Shown piece after piece: positions 40,297-50,933 of a stretch of DNA of 64,000 bases. The DNA comes from Blepharisma japonicum (taxonomy: Eukaryota; Ciliophora; Heterotrichea; Heterotrichida; Blepharismidae). Where the stretch lies: contig CATKHK010000034.1 in NCBI GenBank assembly GCA_949751835.1, positions 124,001 through 188,000 of the forward strand, in the 5' to 3' direction. The notes under the pieces are model-generated. The model did no database searches. It was not told where the DNA came from and saw nothing but the letters and a program-made list of their open reading frames with translations. The first letter of the stretch is position 1; each line of letters opens with the position of its first letter. Position numbers and translations under genes: made by a program.

Positions 40297-40508
40297 ATTT
40301 TTTATTTAGATTTTTTAATATGCATTTAATGAAATTCTTAAATAATTGACAAATTAAATTCGAATTTTTTAAATAATAATAACAATTATCAATTTTATTT
40401 TTTAATAAGGTATATCGAAAGCATAATTTTTAATATGTGCTTAAATATTATTTTTTATAAGCTGAAAACTGTTATATAATAGATACAAATATTGTCGCCA
40501 ATTTCTCA

Positions 40509-41009
40509 TTAGTATTTTTGAAAAGTTTCTGAACATTTTGAACTTCTAGAGCCGTATATTTGAGTCAAGGCAGCAATGCTATTCCTTAATGAGTCTCTTA
40601 TCCTACTTTTCCTTGTCCTGAGCATCGGTGATTGAGCCAAAGATTTTCCTTTGCTATTTATCCTAATAGAATAATTTGTGCTTCTCCGAGATGACACGTT
40701 ATCTTTTCTCCTATAGCATGAATTGCTTGAAACCCTCAAAGGAGACAGCGATTTAAGCTTAGAATTAACCCTTTCCTTAACTGAATTTTTGGTTTTCCTA
40801 TTCAAACTTATTGCTTTTTCTCTTTCTTTCAGCCAATCTCCAGACTTCTTATAATGTTTGCTACTTCTCAGAACTTTTCCATCTATCTCACTAATTCCTC
40901 CCCTTTCCCTTTCTTCTTGTTCAAACTCTGTGACTTCGACCATAGGGTTAAATTTCAGCCGACTCGGTGTTTCATCGTTATTTTCTTCAAACAAAATATA
41001 ACTTGACAT
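40509..41009 (-). CDS. Small basic protein of unknown function
   Basis: A 166-residue, Lys/Arg/Ser-rich protein without a recognised domain. The N-terminal 40 residues are acidic (FEENNDETPS, EFEQEERER); the rest is basic (SVKERVNSKLKSLSPLRV, SCYRRKDNVSSRRS). It has no intron. It starts 30 bp from the divergent TFIIE-alpha gene. A truncated, interrupted copy lies at 37101-37937. Because the partial copy keeps the same frame in places, the protein is probably real; function unknown. Confidence 0.65.
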   Translation of the reverse strand: MSSYILFEENNDETPSRLKFNPMVEVTEFEQEERERGGISEIDGKVLRSSKHYKKSGDWLKEREKAISLNRKTKNSVKERVNSKLKSLSPLRVSSNSCYRRKDNVSSRRSTNYSIRINSKGKSLAQSPMLRTRKSRIRDSLRNSIAALTQIYGSRSSKCSETFQKY

Positions 41010-41039
41010 GTTTATTTAATAAATAAAATCATATAATAA
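41010..41039. promoter_or_regulatory. 30-bp bidirectional promoter / start region
   Basis: Only 30 bp separate the ATGs of two divergent genes. The spacer is purely A/T-rich, with a near-palindrome TTTATTTAATAAATAAA and TATAATAA directly before the TFIIE-alpha ATG. Both 5' untranslated leaders must be extremely short, or the transcripts overlap. Confidence 0.6.
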
Positions 41040-42011
41040 ATGTCTTTAAAGCTTTTTGAAGACCTTCTCAAGATAGTGATTCGCACATTTTATGATGAAG
41101 CAGCTATTGTGGTTCTTGACTATATTCTTTATTACAAAAATGTAGAGGAGCATCAAATGTCAGAAGCTTTAAATCTTCCTTTCAAAAGAGTAAGGCAAGC
41201 TTTAATCGAAATGGGGGAAAACAGCATTTTAATATGTAGAGAAGGAAGAAGGGATAGAAGACATGAGGAAAGAAGTGGAAATATGTTTACGAGAGGACCA
41301 GATATTGGGAAAATGGTTTATTGGGGTTTTAATCCTGACATCAAAAATGTGATATGCTGCAGAATTGTGGATCTTAAAGAATCGCTAGAAAAATTGGTTG
41401 ACGATGCAAGGCAAATTCTTTATAAATGTGAAAAATGCCATAGGGATTATTCCGTTGAAGATGCAGCTATATCTAGATTTACTTGCAATTTCTGCCAGGG
41501 ATCACCTTTAGTCCAAAAGCTTTTAAATGTCACAGAAGCACTTGATCAAAGAGATAGAGGTATACAGCAAATAAGATTATTAGAAAGTCAAATGAGGAAT
41601 TGCTTAAATATTGATTTGCCGCCTTCATTTTTTGGGATCATGCCTGATGTAATAGATGAGCCAAGGCCTGCAAATCGCGCGCAATCTTATAGGGCTGCTC
41701 CTATAGTAGATGGATCGTCTAGAAACTATACAATTGCAGTCAATCTTCCTGAAGCGGATGAAGAAAAAAGAGATGATACTGAAGAGCTCAAAGACGTTGA
41801 CAGAGACTTAATGAGGTATTACCACAGATTTGAAAGAAGAAACAAAAAAAGGAAAAAAGCTACCGAAAACAATGAAAATTTACAAAAATTCAACGTCCTT
41901 GGAAACTCTGTCACTCTTTCTGATATAACCCCGCAGCTTCAAGCTGAGATGACAGCAAGTGAGCATTTCGAGTTCTCAAGATCTATAATGCAGAACTTAA
42001 AATTCTTGTAG
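41040..42011 (+). CDS. TFIIEA: Transcription initiation factor IIE, alpha subunit
   Basis: Subunit of TFIIE, which joins RNA polymerase II at the promoter and recruits and stimulates TFIIH. The 323-residue protein opens with the winged-helix domain (residues about 5-100: AIVVLDYILYYKNVEEHQMSEALN, then VYWGFNPDI) and continues with the zinc ribbon near 130-156 (YKCEKCHRDYSVEDAAISRF, then TCNFCQG). The C-terminal part is charged with a Lys/Arg-rich patch (RRNKKRKK) and is shorter than in animals. It has no intron, and the stop is TAG. It is tail-to-tail, 23 bp apart, with the coiled-coil gene. Confidence 0.9.
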   Translation: MSLKLFEDLLKIVIRTFYDEAAIVVLDYILYYKNVEEHQMSEALNLPFKRVRQALIEMGENSILICREGRRDRRHEERSGNMFTRGPDIGKMVYWGFNPDIKNVICCRIVDLKESLEKLVDDARQILYKCEKCHRDYSVEDAAISRFTCNFCQGSPLVQKLLNVTEALDQRDRGIQQIRLLESQMRNCLNIDLPPSFFGIMPDVIDEPRPANRAQSYRAAPIVDGSSRNYTIAVNLPEADEEKRDDTEELKDVDRDLMRYYHRFERRNKKRKKATENNENLQKFNVLGNSVTLSDITPQLQAEMTASEHFEFSRSIMQNLKFL

Positions 42012-42034
42012 TGATTAAATAATGGTTAAATAGC

Positions 42035-44023
42035 TTAACTTTCATCAGGAATAGTGAAATCCTTTGCGTCATTTTCAACAGAGCCTTGGTTTTTCTTCAC
42101 AAAATCGCTTTCTTTTTCTCGAAGCTCAACTTCTTTTGAGTTCAAAAATTCTTCTTTTTCAAATAGTTCTTCTTCTTTAGCTCTTATATTTAGACTTTCT
42201 TCATTCAACTTTTCAAGCATGTCTAGAATCTTTTGCTTGTCTAATTTTATTTTTTCTTGCTCTAATGTTTGGAGCTCACGCTGCTCACTGAGCTCGGAGT
42301 GGATTTTTTGTAGCAAATCAGCAGTTTTGTCGATATCTTCTCGGTCTTTTTCAATATATTCTTGCATTTTTTGCAGCTCAGATTCTTTTTGTAAAATAAA
42401 TTGAAGTTTCTCTTCTAAGCTGTTATAAAGTTCTTCGATCCTGTCGTTAGACTGTGTAGCTCCATTATTCCCTTGATTCTCTCTGAGAAGAACTTTATCT
42501 TCTCTTTCTTGGATATCTTTGATCAGTTCTTGCTGCTTTTCGTCTCTTTTCTTTAGCTCATTATTGGCTTCTTCATACATCATTCTTATTTTTTCTAGTT
42601 CTTCTTTCATACTCTCTACGTCTTCCAAGTATTTCCATCTATTTTCCAATTCATTTTCTTCCTCCTTGATTTTTTGAATAATTTCATCAATAAATGCTTC
42701 TTTTTCTGCCAAAAGCTTCATATTCTCCTGAGCTTCTTCATTCATTTTTATTGCCTCGTCTAGCTTAATGATATAATGCTCTTTAAGCTTTTGTTCTTCG
42801 TTTTCCCTGACTTTTTTTTGTTCTTCTAAGCCTTTTTCAAGGGCTTCGACTGTTTTTAGCTTTTCGTTGAGGGTCTTTAAGGTTGATTCGATTTCTTTTT
42901 TTTTGTCTTCTAGTAACTTTGACTCATTTTGAATAGATTTTGACTGCAACTCTAGATGTGAGGATATGGCTTCTTGCTGGCTTTCCATTTCATCTTTAAG
43001 CTGCTGTAAAGATTGAGAGAGCTGGCTTAGTTCTTCTTGTTGCTCTGCTAAAATCTTTTCTTTTGTATTAAGGCTTTCTTCAGCTTTTGCAATTCACTCA
43101 GCTTTTTCTTCACATTCCGCTAAAAAATCAAGTCTTTGCTGCTCAAAGTCTTCAAGAGAGTCTTTGGCTTTATTTTTTGGTTCTCTTTCAAGTTCTCCTA
43201 GAGCTTCTTTGATTTCTATAAATTTATTGTCTAAACTGTTCATTTGCGCATTAAGCTTTTGCTTTTCTTCATTTATGATTGTCAAAGTCTTTTGGTTTTC
43301 TTCTTTTTCAAATAGCAATTTGTCTCTTTCTTGATGAATTTCTGTTTTTTCTTTTTCAATCTGAGCTTTTTCAGAGTTTACGTGGGTTTCTTGGTCTTTT
43401 AAGTTCTTCTCTTTTTGTCTCAGTATTGATTCATATCTCTTAAGCTGGTGCTGAGTTTTTTTAATTTTTTCTAATTCTTGAGAAGCTTGAAAATTTTGAC
43501 TTTCTAAGCTTGATTTAAGTTCTTCTATTGCTGAAGGGCCACTTCTCCCTGTTTCGCTCACTATGCCTAGTGGTCTTGTCAGTGATAATCTATTTCCCTG
43601 CTCAGTAATCTGCTGTTTTTCAAAAATAATTTTATCGACAGCTTGCCTGATATATTTTGCAGATTGAATCAAAGAAACCTCTTCATCATAATCAAATGTA
43701 AAATCCTCATCTAGCCGCTTTAATTCATTTTCTAGTTGATTTTTGATTTCTTGAGATCTCATTTTATTCTGTGGAGAAGTTAATGAAAGTTGGCTGCGCT
43801 TATTCGCAGTTGATGAGTGCTGGGGTTCATTTAAGGCAGAATTGGATTGTGTATGGCGAACCGGCAAGGAATTTAAGGTTGAAAATTGATATTTAGGAGT
43901 GTATGCAGGAAGAGGTTTAGGAGATTCCCATGGATTTGTGCTTGATTCTTGGAAGTATGGATTAGGCTTCGGATTAGAATAACGATTACTGCCTGGCTTA
44001 AATTTATCTGAACTCCCACTCAT
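42035..44023 (-). CDS. Long coiled-coil protein
   Basis: Predicted 662-residue protein; the start is the ATG that follows CTATAAAT. The first 100 residues are Pro/Ser/Asn-rich and disordered (KPGSNRYSNPKPNPYF). From about residue 95 onward it is almost uninterrupted heptad-type coiled coil rich in Glu, Lys, Leu and Gln. TGA at about 43096 is Trp. It has no intron. Such proteins often build basal-body, cortical or Golgi scaffolds; nothing here allows a choice between these. Confidence 0.8.
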
Positions 44024-44463
44024 ATTTATAGTAGTTTCCAAATTTAATTATTTCTTTCAAAATAGTTTACATATTTGAGTGAGAAGCAGGTAAAAATGCT
44101 AAAATATTCTGAAAACTAAAGAAGCATGAGATCTTGTTATCAAATCCTCTAAAAACAGTAAAAATAGCCTTATTCTTCAAAAGCTAAAATTTTTTTTAAT
44201 TTCCTATTCTTTAATAACTGTCTTGAATGTAATGAAATCTCTTCTTTAATAAGCCTAATTTGTCTCAGAGGAAAAGTATAGTACTTTTCATACGTAATTA
44301 ATATTATCTTAAGAAATTAAATAATCATTGATGATTTTCTTTTTTTAAAGATTAAACGAATAAAATCTTTAAAATGTCTATAAATGGAATTTATCATAGA
44401 AGACAATTTAAACCTGCACCCCTCAATTTTATTTTGAAAGGAAGAATTATTGAACCAAAATTA
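44024..44463. other. Intergenic, 440 bp
   Basis: Lies upstream of the coiled-coil gene and downstream of the membrane RING gene. AT-rich; I see only a very short open frame (about 27 codons from 44388 on the plus strand) and nothing convincing. Confidence 0.45.
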
Positions 44464-45660
44464 TTAATCTGGGCTTTCTGATCTTACCCCTTCATTAATA
44501 TCAGATGATCCATCAAATAGAGGCTGAAATGGATTGCATTTACACAGTGGGCATTTTGGGATCCCTCCTTGCGACACTAATCAATCCTCTATACACGATG
44601 CATGATAAACATGCCTGCACATAAGTTTTCTAACTTCACTATTAGCCTTGAATCTAAATAGCTCTTACTCTTCAAAGCAAACACAACAAGTGCATTCGCC
44701 AATCTCAACTATGCCTTCAACATATTTTGTTTTTGGCATATATCTCTCAATATTATCTTCTGATAAAATTATAGCTGAATCATCTGGAATTACCTCATAT
44801 TCTCTAGCTCTCCCTATGGTTAGAGGATATACTACTCTTGCCCCATTTATTACTCTCTCTCTCCTTCTAATTGTCCGGATGATCCTCCACGCAACTGCAA
44901 TGCTGCAAGCGAGTGTAAAAAATACTGAAAGAGTTAAGGCAACTATAGTTAGTATTTGATTATTATTGCTTCCACCTGATGGACTTGATTGTGCAACTCA
45001 TGATATATGAATCCCAGCATATGAAGAATATGAGCTCCCAGTGGCATAGTCAATTATTAAATAATTTGTTTTAATTAGCCTTTCAGAAGTCATGGACACT
45101 AAACTATCTGGCTGCAATTGGAATTTCAAAGGAGACAAAGAACTTAGGTTTGGAGGCGTATCAGAGGAATATACATCATATGCTCATATTGTTAAATTTC
45201 CAATATTCTACATAAAATATACCATGTCATCTTGATTTACACCTTGAAATGCAATTTTGACATCAATATAATGATTGTCTTTAGAAGAAAAGGAGTTTCT
45301 GCTGTCTATATACCATTCACAAACTTGCAATTGATTTATTTTTGAAGATATTTCTATTATGCCTGATTGTGTCGTAAAGCTACTTACGTCGCTGCCACAT
45401 ATGCTCTGAATAAAAAGTACTGGAAGATTCTTACAACTTGTATGGGAAGCTGAAATAATCCCACATGGGATAGGGAGATTGTCAGCAATGCATATTGAAC
45501 AGTCATTATTGCAGTCAGTATCTTTTGCTCGGCAGTATGTGTCCGTGCAGTTATTGATTATTCAAGTTCCAATTATTGTTGAACATGAAAAGCAAGGGTT
45601 ATTGCAACTATAGACAGAGCTTGTGATTAGATAAATACATAGGAGATGGTTTCTCTTCAT
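44464..45660 (-). CDS. Membrane-anchored RING-H2 ubiquitin ligase
   Basis: Predicted 388-residue protein that becomes visible only after two 15-nt introns (45208-45222, GTATATTTTATGTAG; 44654-44668, GTAAGAGCTATTTAG) and TGA=Trp are applied. It has a signal peptide (RNHLLCIYLITSSVYS), a Cys-rich luminal part (CNNPCFSCSTIIG ... CNNDCSICIADN), one transmembrane helix (ILTIVALTLSVFFTLACSIA) and a cytosolic C-terminal RING-H2 finger (CTCCVCFEE ... MCRHVYHASCIEDWL ... KCPLC). This layout resembles membrane RING ligases such as the PA-TM-RING and Goliath types, although the luminal part is not a clear PA domain. It probably ubiquitinates proteins at endosomes or the plasma membrane. The second intron splits the finger. 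Confidence 0.85.
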
Positions 45661-46059
45661 TTATAAATATGAAAAATCACTATGGTTTCATTACAGTAGC
45701 TTATTTCTTAACAATATCAAAACAAATTTTTTATCAATTTTTTGGCTCCAATTGGTAACGAAATTATTTTAGTTATTTTCTAAAAGCATTTATAAGTGTG
45801 CTAATTTGGGTTTTCTAAATTCTTTTTTAAATTTAAATCGGTGACTTTATATAAGTTTAATTTCCATTTAAACATTAAACATTCTTTACTGGAGTGGAGA
45901 ATAATAAAAATGTTTTTTATTTTCGGATTTGAGTAAAATTTTAAATTTATTTGTACTTTTCACACAAAAATATTTTGTGGATCTGATTTAAATTAATTTA
46001 AATTATTCCTGATAGATTTCAGCAATAATATTAAATTATTAATCTTTTCTTAAATAATT
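45661..46059. other. Intergenic, 399 bp
   Basis: Upstream region of the membrane RING gene and 3' flank of the aminotransferase gene. AT-rich, with TATTTATAA directly before the RING gene ATG. No other feature seen. Confidence 0.45.
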
Positions 46060-47316
46060 TTAGGAGGAAGTATCATTAATTAATATTTTTGCTGCTGCCT
46101 CATAATCTGAATAATCTTTGCATAATGCAAATCTTACTAAATTTTCCCCATCTTGTTTGTGCTCTGGTAAATAAAATGCAGAACATGGAATGGTGCAAAT
46201 TTTTATTTGCTCTGTGAGCCATCTACTAAATGCAAAATCTGGAGTCGCTGTTTCTAGATAACTTCTATCAATGACACTTGGATCAACTCTTGCACACAAA
46301 AAGAACCCACCTTCTGGCATGATTGGGTCTAAATTAAGACTTTTGGCATTTTTTAATAAATTATACAAAATTTCTCGTTTTCTTGAATATTCATTTCTGA
46401 GCCACAGATAATAATTTGGAAACCCATTATAAGGTTCATCAGCAATTCTCAAACATCTTGCCACTGCGCCTTGGCAAGGAGTGTTAGAACAATAAGGGTT
46501 CCAAAGATGGGAAGTTGCTATTTTTTTAATAACATGAGGCCCACCAACAGCCCATCCAGTTTTCCATCCCGTAATAGAAAATATTTTTCCTGCGCTGCTT
46601 AATGTAACAGTTCTTTCCCACAAATTAGAAAAATCAGCAATACTTAAATGTTCTCTATCGTCAAAAATGACATATTCATAAACTTCATCTGATATAATAG
46701 CTACATTTGGCCACTTATTAAGAATAGATGCAATTCTTTCAAGTTCTTGCCTGCTAAATACTTTTCCAATAGGATTATGTGGAGTGTTTATCATAAAAAC
46801 TCTTGTTCTCTCATTAAATGCAGCTTCTAGTCTTTCAAAATCAATATTCCAAAGAGTATCTCCAGGCTGGGGTGGAATTAGAGGCACTCCTACTGGTTTT
46901 CCTCCATTCATAACAATAGCTGGAATATAGCAATCAAAAGAAGGTTCAATTATAACAACTTCGTCTCCCTCATCAATCATCCCTAAAAATGAGCTCATAA
47001 TTCCTTCAGTAGCTCCCACTGTAACAACGACTTCGGTGAGAGGGTCAATTTCACGGTTATGCTTTCTCCCATATACCCTTGCAATTTCTTGTACAAGAGG
47101 AAGGAAGCCTTGTGACCTTGCATATTGATTTTCATCTGCATTTGTAGCGTCAGCTAAAGCTTGTTTTACAAATTCTGGGCACTTAAAGCCAGGAAACCCT
47201 TGGCCTAAGTTGACAGCTTGATTTTTGATTGCAAGAGGTGTGAACTCAGTCCATACTGTGTACTGAAATGGTTCCGTTCTGTTTGATAATCTTTGCCAAG
47301 CTCGAATAGAAGACAT
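46060..47316 (-). CDS. Kynurenine/glutamine aminotransferase (cysteine-S-conjugate beta-lyase type)
   Basis: A 418-residue class I pyridoxal-phosphate aminotransferase. The sequence follows the KAT/GTK family: VNLGQGFPGFKCPEFV at the N-terminus, NQYARSQGFLPLVQEIA, VTVGATEG for cofactor binding, NTPHNPIGKVFSRQEL, ISDEVYEY, and the Schiff-base lysine in SSAGKIFSITGWKTGW (near residue 243). The enzyme transaminates kynurenine, glutamine and related amino acids with 2-oxo acids, in the cytosol or mitochondria. No clear targeting peptide. It has no intron and no TGA. Its ATG lies 24 bp from the upstream gene's stop. Confidence 0.93.
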   Translation of the reverse strand: MSSIRAWQRLSNRTEPFQYTVWTEFTPLAIKNQAVNLGQGFPGFKCPEFVKQALADATNADENQYARSQGFLPLVQEIARVYGRKHNREIDPLTEVVVTVGATEGIMSSFLGMIDEGDEVVIIEPSFDCYIPAIVMNGGKPVGVPLIPPQPGDTLWNIDFERLEAAFNERTRVFMINTPHNPIGKVFSRQELERIASILNKWPNVAIISDEVYEYVIFDDREHLSIADFSNLWERTVTLSSAGKIFSITGWKTGWAVGGPHVIKKIATSHLWNPYCSNTPCQGAVARCLRIADEPYNGFPNYYLWLRNEYSRKREILYNLLKNAKSLNLDPIMPEGGFFLCARVDPSVIDRSYLETATPDFAFSRWLTEQIKICTIPCSAFYLPEHKQDGENLVRFALCKDYSDYEAAAKILINDTSS

Positions 47317-47340
47317 TTTATTAATTCAACATTATACTTA

Positions 47341-48474
47341 TTATGCTCACGACTTACTGCCAAGACTAGGAGCAGTGCTTTCAATTCCTCCATTCTGTTT
47401 TAAATAATTGCTTTTTAAAATAATAATTCCAATATCAGTTGATACAGCTATTCAAATTCCTCCAGCCCTAATCACATAAGGATACCCCATCCCGAAAAGC
47501 CTATCTCTTGCTTCTACTTCGAATCCTTCTAGACAGCACAGATCTATTTTTTCTAACAAATTTCCATCTTGCCAAAGACAAATAATCCCTTTTTTGTCAG
47601 CTGCAATTACTATTCCTCGGCTTGTTAGCAGATGTCCTTCGTTTTCTTCATTACCATTAGGATTTACTTGTGATGGAAAAAGGATAGGGAAAATGCATAC
47701 AATATCATCAGAGTGGGTACCTATTATAGCTGTGAATTCTCCAGTTAAAAGATCCATTGATTTTATCTCTTTATAGTTGTGCACAAAAATCATTGAGTCC
47801 TGCAATAAAAACGGCTGCGACAGATGGCCAAAATTTTTGTCTAGGTGTTTACATTTATAGTGGCTTAGAGGGTTAAAAGTTGTTAGTTTCAATTCTCGGT
47901 GTCTAGGAAAATCTTCTATTCATAAAAGCCTTTGTCCATCGAAATCAAGTGGAATAGATGATTTTGGAAAACAGATTCCTTGGTATTCTTCATGTTCATT
48001 TGAAATTGCGTTTATAATTAAAACTTTAGATTTCCCATCACTTCTTATTGATGATAGTATTTCTTTATCATTATCAATAACAAAAATGCAAAGTTTGCCT
48101 TTATGCTGTATTATCTGGCTATATGTGCATAGTAAACTTGAATGCTCTCTTCCTTCATACTTGATTTCATCCATTCCTCATTCGTCGTTTTCATTTTTAA
48201 AAAGAACTAGCACATATAAATCCCCAACTGCTGCATAAATTGCATGATCATCTGATATAAAAATCCCTCGTACACATTCTTCAGTCATTTCTGTCAGCAT
48301 AATCAAGTCAAAGCTCTCAATATTGAAACTCCCAATCTGCCCTAAAGCTGTCCCATAAACCAGCTGATTCCCATATATATCCATACTAAAAACTGGGTCT
48401 CCGAACCTTGTTTCAATTAAATAAGTCATGATTCCTTCATTTAAAGCGTTGATTTGCATATTACTATTTATCAT
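47341..48474 (-). CDS. Beta-propeller-like (WD40-type) protein
   Basis: Predicted 377-residue protein that is continuous when three TGA codons are Trp and ends at TAA 47341. Repeating beta-strand blocks (DPVFSMDIYGNQLVYGTALG, ECVRGIFISDDHAIYAAVGD, GIVIAADKKGIICLWQDG) suggest a six- or seven-bladed propeller. Classical GH-WD signatures are weak. A second ATG lies at codon 6. The C-terminus is Ser/Gly-rich. Function unknown. Confidence 0.68.
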
Positions 48475-48482
48475 TTAATTAA

Positions 48483-50063
48483 TTACTTCTTAGCTTTCCC
48501 CTTTTTACCTTTTTTACCTTTCTTTTTCTTCTTTTTACCACCGATTTTTATGAAGGGGTTAATAAGAAGTCCTGCACCTGGCTTAGGGAAGCATCTGAAA
48601 TTTAGCTGCTCTGGGGGTAAATCTTCAGGAGAAAGCAAGGCATATCGCATATCGTCCATTGAGCAGAAAATGCTTTTAGTCGCAAGTTTTTGTTTAACTT
48701 CGTAGACCTCTTCAACTTGCTTAGCCATTGAAGCTGTTACTGGGCGAGAATATGGGGCTATATTTGTAACTGAAGCACTTCTAGTGAACGCTAATGATCC
48801 TGCTGTTCGTGGCCTAATTGATTCATTTTTTGTAGTTTCTGGGATTGTTTTGATATGGGAGTACGCACTTAAAACAACTGCATTGGGGTCTTGAATTAAT
48901 AAACCGTCAGCAGATTCTTCAGTATCTATAAGTTTTCCATGCAATTTTCTAAAAGATCTGACTTTAGATAATTTATGAAATGGTAAAGATTCTTCAATTT
49001 GAGGTAAGCCGTTTTCCTGAAGCTGGGATGCTTCATTTATTACATCATTTGCTATATCATGTCTTGATAAATCGACAACAGAAACTTTTGAAAACAAGTC
49101 AGAGCTAGCGGTCTGTGGCCTGCTGGGCATAAAAGCTCGCTGCTCAAATTTTGAAGCAAATCTAAAGCTTTCATTTCTCCTCATCTGCTCTTCAGCTCTT
49201 TTCGACTTCGATATGGTCCATTCTAATACTTTTTGGCTCATTTCATCTCTAAGCCTTTTTTCTTCCAAATCTTTTTGCCGGAACACTTGATATCTCTTTT
49301 CCATTTGAATTTCAGCCTCTTCTCCTAAAGGTTGATAATTCACAAATGTTGTTTTGAAATCTGGCAACTGCTTTGCAGCAATAGGCTCACTGAATCCTGT
49401 ATATGCTAAAATCGGAGGTTTAAAAGCACTTGTAGGCCTGCTTTCTAATCATTTAGGAGTTTCTATAGGAGCTGTTTGCGGTCTTAAGCTTTGAGCTGAG
49501 CTAATGTGTCTACGGCTATACTGGGATAGCTTATCATAAGTAGGACTAGTGATTTCAGGAACTGCTGATTCTGCAGTGAATTCTCCTTGTTCTGTAGTTA
49601 TAGTAATCAAGTTTTCTGTAGGCGTTTCTTTGATTCTGTTTTCTATGCCAACTTTTTCCATGTACCAATCATAAACTTTGTTTAAATACTGAATTTGTAA
49701 GCTCCTTGCTTGGGTAAACATGCATTCGTTTAAAAGTTTGTGAAGCGACGAATACAGCAGTTTCTTTCAATGAGCTGATCTCTGTGGGTGAAGTTTAGGA
49801 TTTTCTCTTCTTATGTCTAAATAATATAATTCCAGTTTCTTTTTGAGCTCAATAAACTTAGGATTTGAATCTAAATAAATACTTGACAAAGATTTCAAAT
49901 TCACTGTCAAGTCTGGGTTTGGAATGTCTTCATCTTTGACATTTTGAGATGCAAGAAGTTGCTCAGAATTTTGAAAAACTTCATCAAAGTTTCCCTTCTT
50001 AGCTTGTCGAAGAATACTAGGAGTAGATTTGCTAAGTCCTTTAATTTGCATAAATGATGCCAT
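48483..50063 (-). CDS. Unknown protein with poly-lysine tail
   Basis: Predicted 526-residue protein continuous through two TGA=Trp codons. It contains several RPQTA/RPRTA/RPVTA motifs (LRPQTAPIE, SRPQTASSD, IRPRTAGSL, SRPVTASMA), a helical Arg/Glu-rich middle (YQVFRQKDLEEKRLRDEMSQ) and a strongly basic C-terminus of Lys and Gly. RPxTA-type repeats are common in ciliate cilia-associated proteins, but I cannot assign a family. It ends 8 bp from the next gene's start. Confidence 0.72.
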
Positions 50064-50151
50064 TTATAATGCATCTTAAAGTGGCAGGAAGATTTTTTAA
50101 TATAACTTAAAATGGCTATGCTTAATTTTATATGAATTCAGTAATAATACA

Positions 50152-50733
50152 TTAATTTAAGTTATTTTTTTCATCCTTCACTCCCATTGATCGAAAATAT
50201 GCATAAATAACCCTTCCCATATTATTCCCTTCGTCCTTCAAAATATTATATGGATTATTTTTATTCTTCTCAAGCAACTCAAAAAAATCTTTGAAATCCC
50301 TTTTGAAAATCTGAATAAAATTTACAGTATCTTTCGGAAAAGTATAATATAACTCTAGCACTCCATTACACTTTGCGTCGATTAGTAAAGGACTTTTACT
50401 TTGAGATATGCTGATATTGAATTTTCCTAAAGAGCTAAAAATGATATCAAAAGTGAATTCGATGAACATGTCTCCATCTTGCTTTATCCCTACCACTTTC
50501 ACAATGGAATGCCGCTCGTCTATGGAATTATCTTTGATTCTTCTTATTTCATAAGGGATGATTGACTTCATTTTGAGCTTCATATCACTAAGTGATTGTG
50601 CATATCCCATAACGCCAGTGTAATCAATAATTTTGACAGTTCCATCAGTAAATGAGTTAAAAAACGTTCGTCGGGAAATTATTTTTTTTGGTTTGTCACT
50701 ATATGAACAATATCCAGACATTGGATTACCCAT
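50152..50733 (-). CDS. Unknown protein, possible N-myristoylation
   Basis: A 193-residue protein beginning MGNPMS, which fits the MGxxxS consensus for N-terminal myristoylation. The body alternates beta strands (TVKIIDYTGVMGY, SIVKVVGIKQDGDMFIEFTF) with a helical C-terminus. I recognise no family. It has no intron and no TGA. If myristoylated, it would be membrane-attached. Confidence 0.65.
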   Translation of the reverse strand: MGNPMSGYCSYSDKPKKIISRRTFFNSFTDGTVKIIDYTGVMGYAQSLSDMKLKMKSIIPYEIRRIKDNSIDERHSIVKVVGIKQDGDMFIEFTFDIIFSSLGKFNISISQSKSPLLIDAKCNGVLELYYTFPKDTVNFIQIFKRDFKDFFELLEKNKNNPYNILKDEGNNMGRVIYAYFRSMGVKDEKNNLN

Positions 50734-50933
50734 TTTGTTAAATATTTTGTAAATCCTTTATTCCATTTTCTTTGGTCTGGAGTAGTTCTTTTGTCTATTA
50801 CACTGGTCATTCATTTAATCTAGATGCAAAATTTAGTCTAATCATATTTTCTTTAATCCTTATTTTGCAATATATGTATCTTATTAGTATTCATAGTAGT
50901 TTTTGGCTTAGAAATTTGAATAAAATGAATTAA

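Larger units (their letters stand above)
37936..40936. repeat. Large tandem duplication, unit 2
   Basis: Repeats the order of unit 1: PRP8 fragment, SET gene (copy 2), basic-protein gene (intact here). An internal deletion of the part equivalent to 33692-35071, filled by 87 bp of unrelated sequence, shortened it. Confidence 0.88.

Noticed and set aside
44648-44959. 103-codon plus-strand frame as a gene
   Set aside because: It is the antisense of the membrane RING-H2 gene, which has clear domains on the minus strand.
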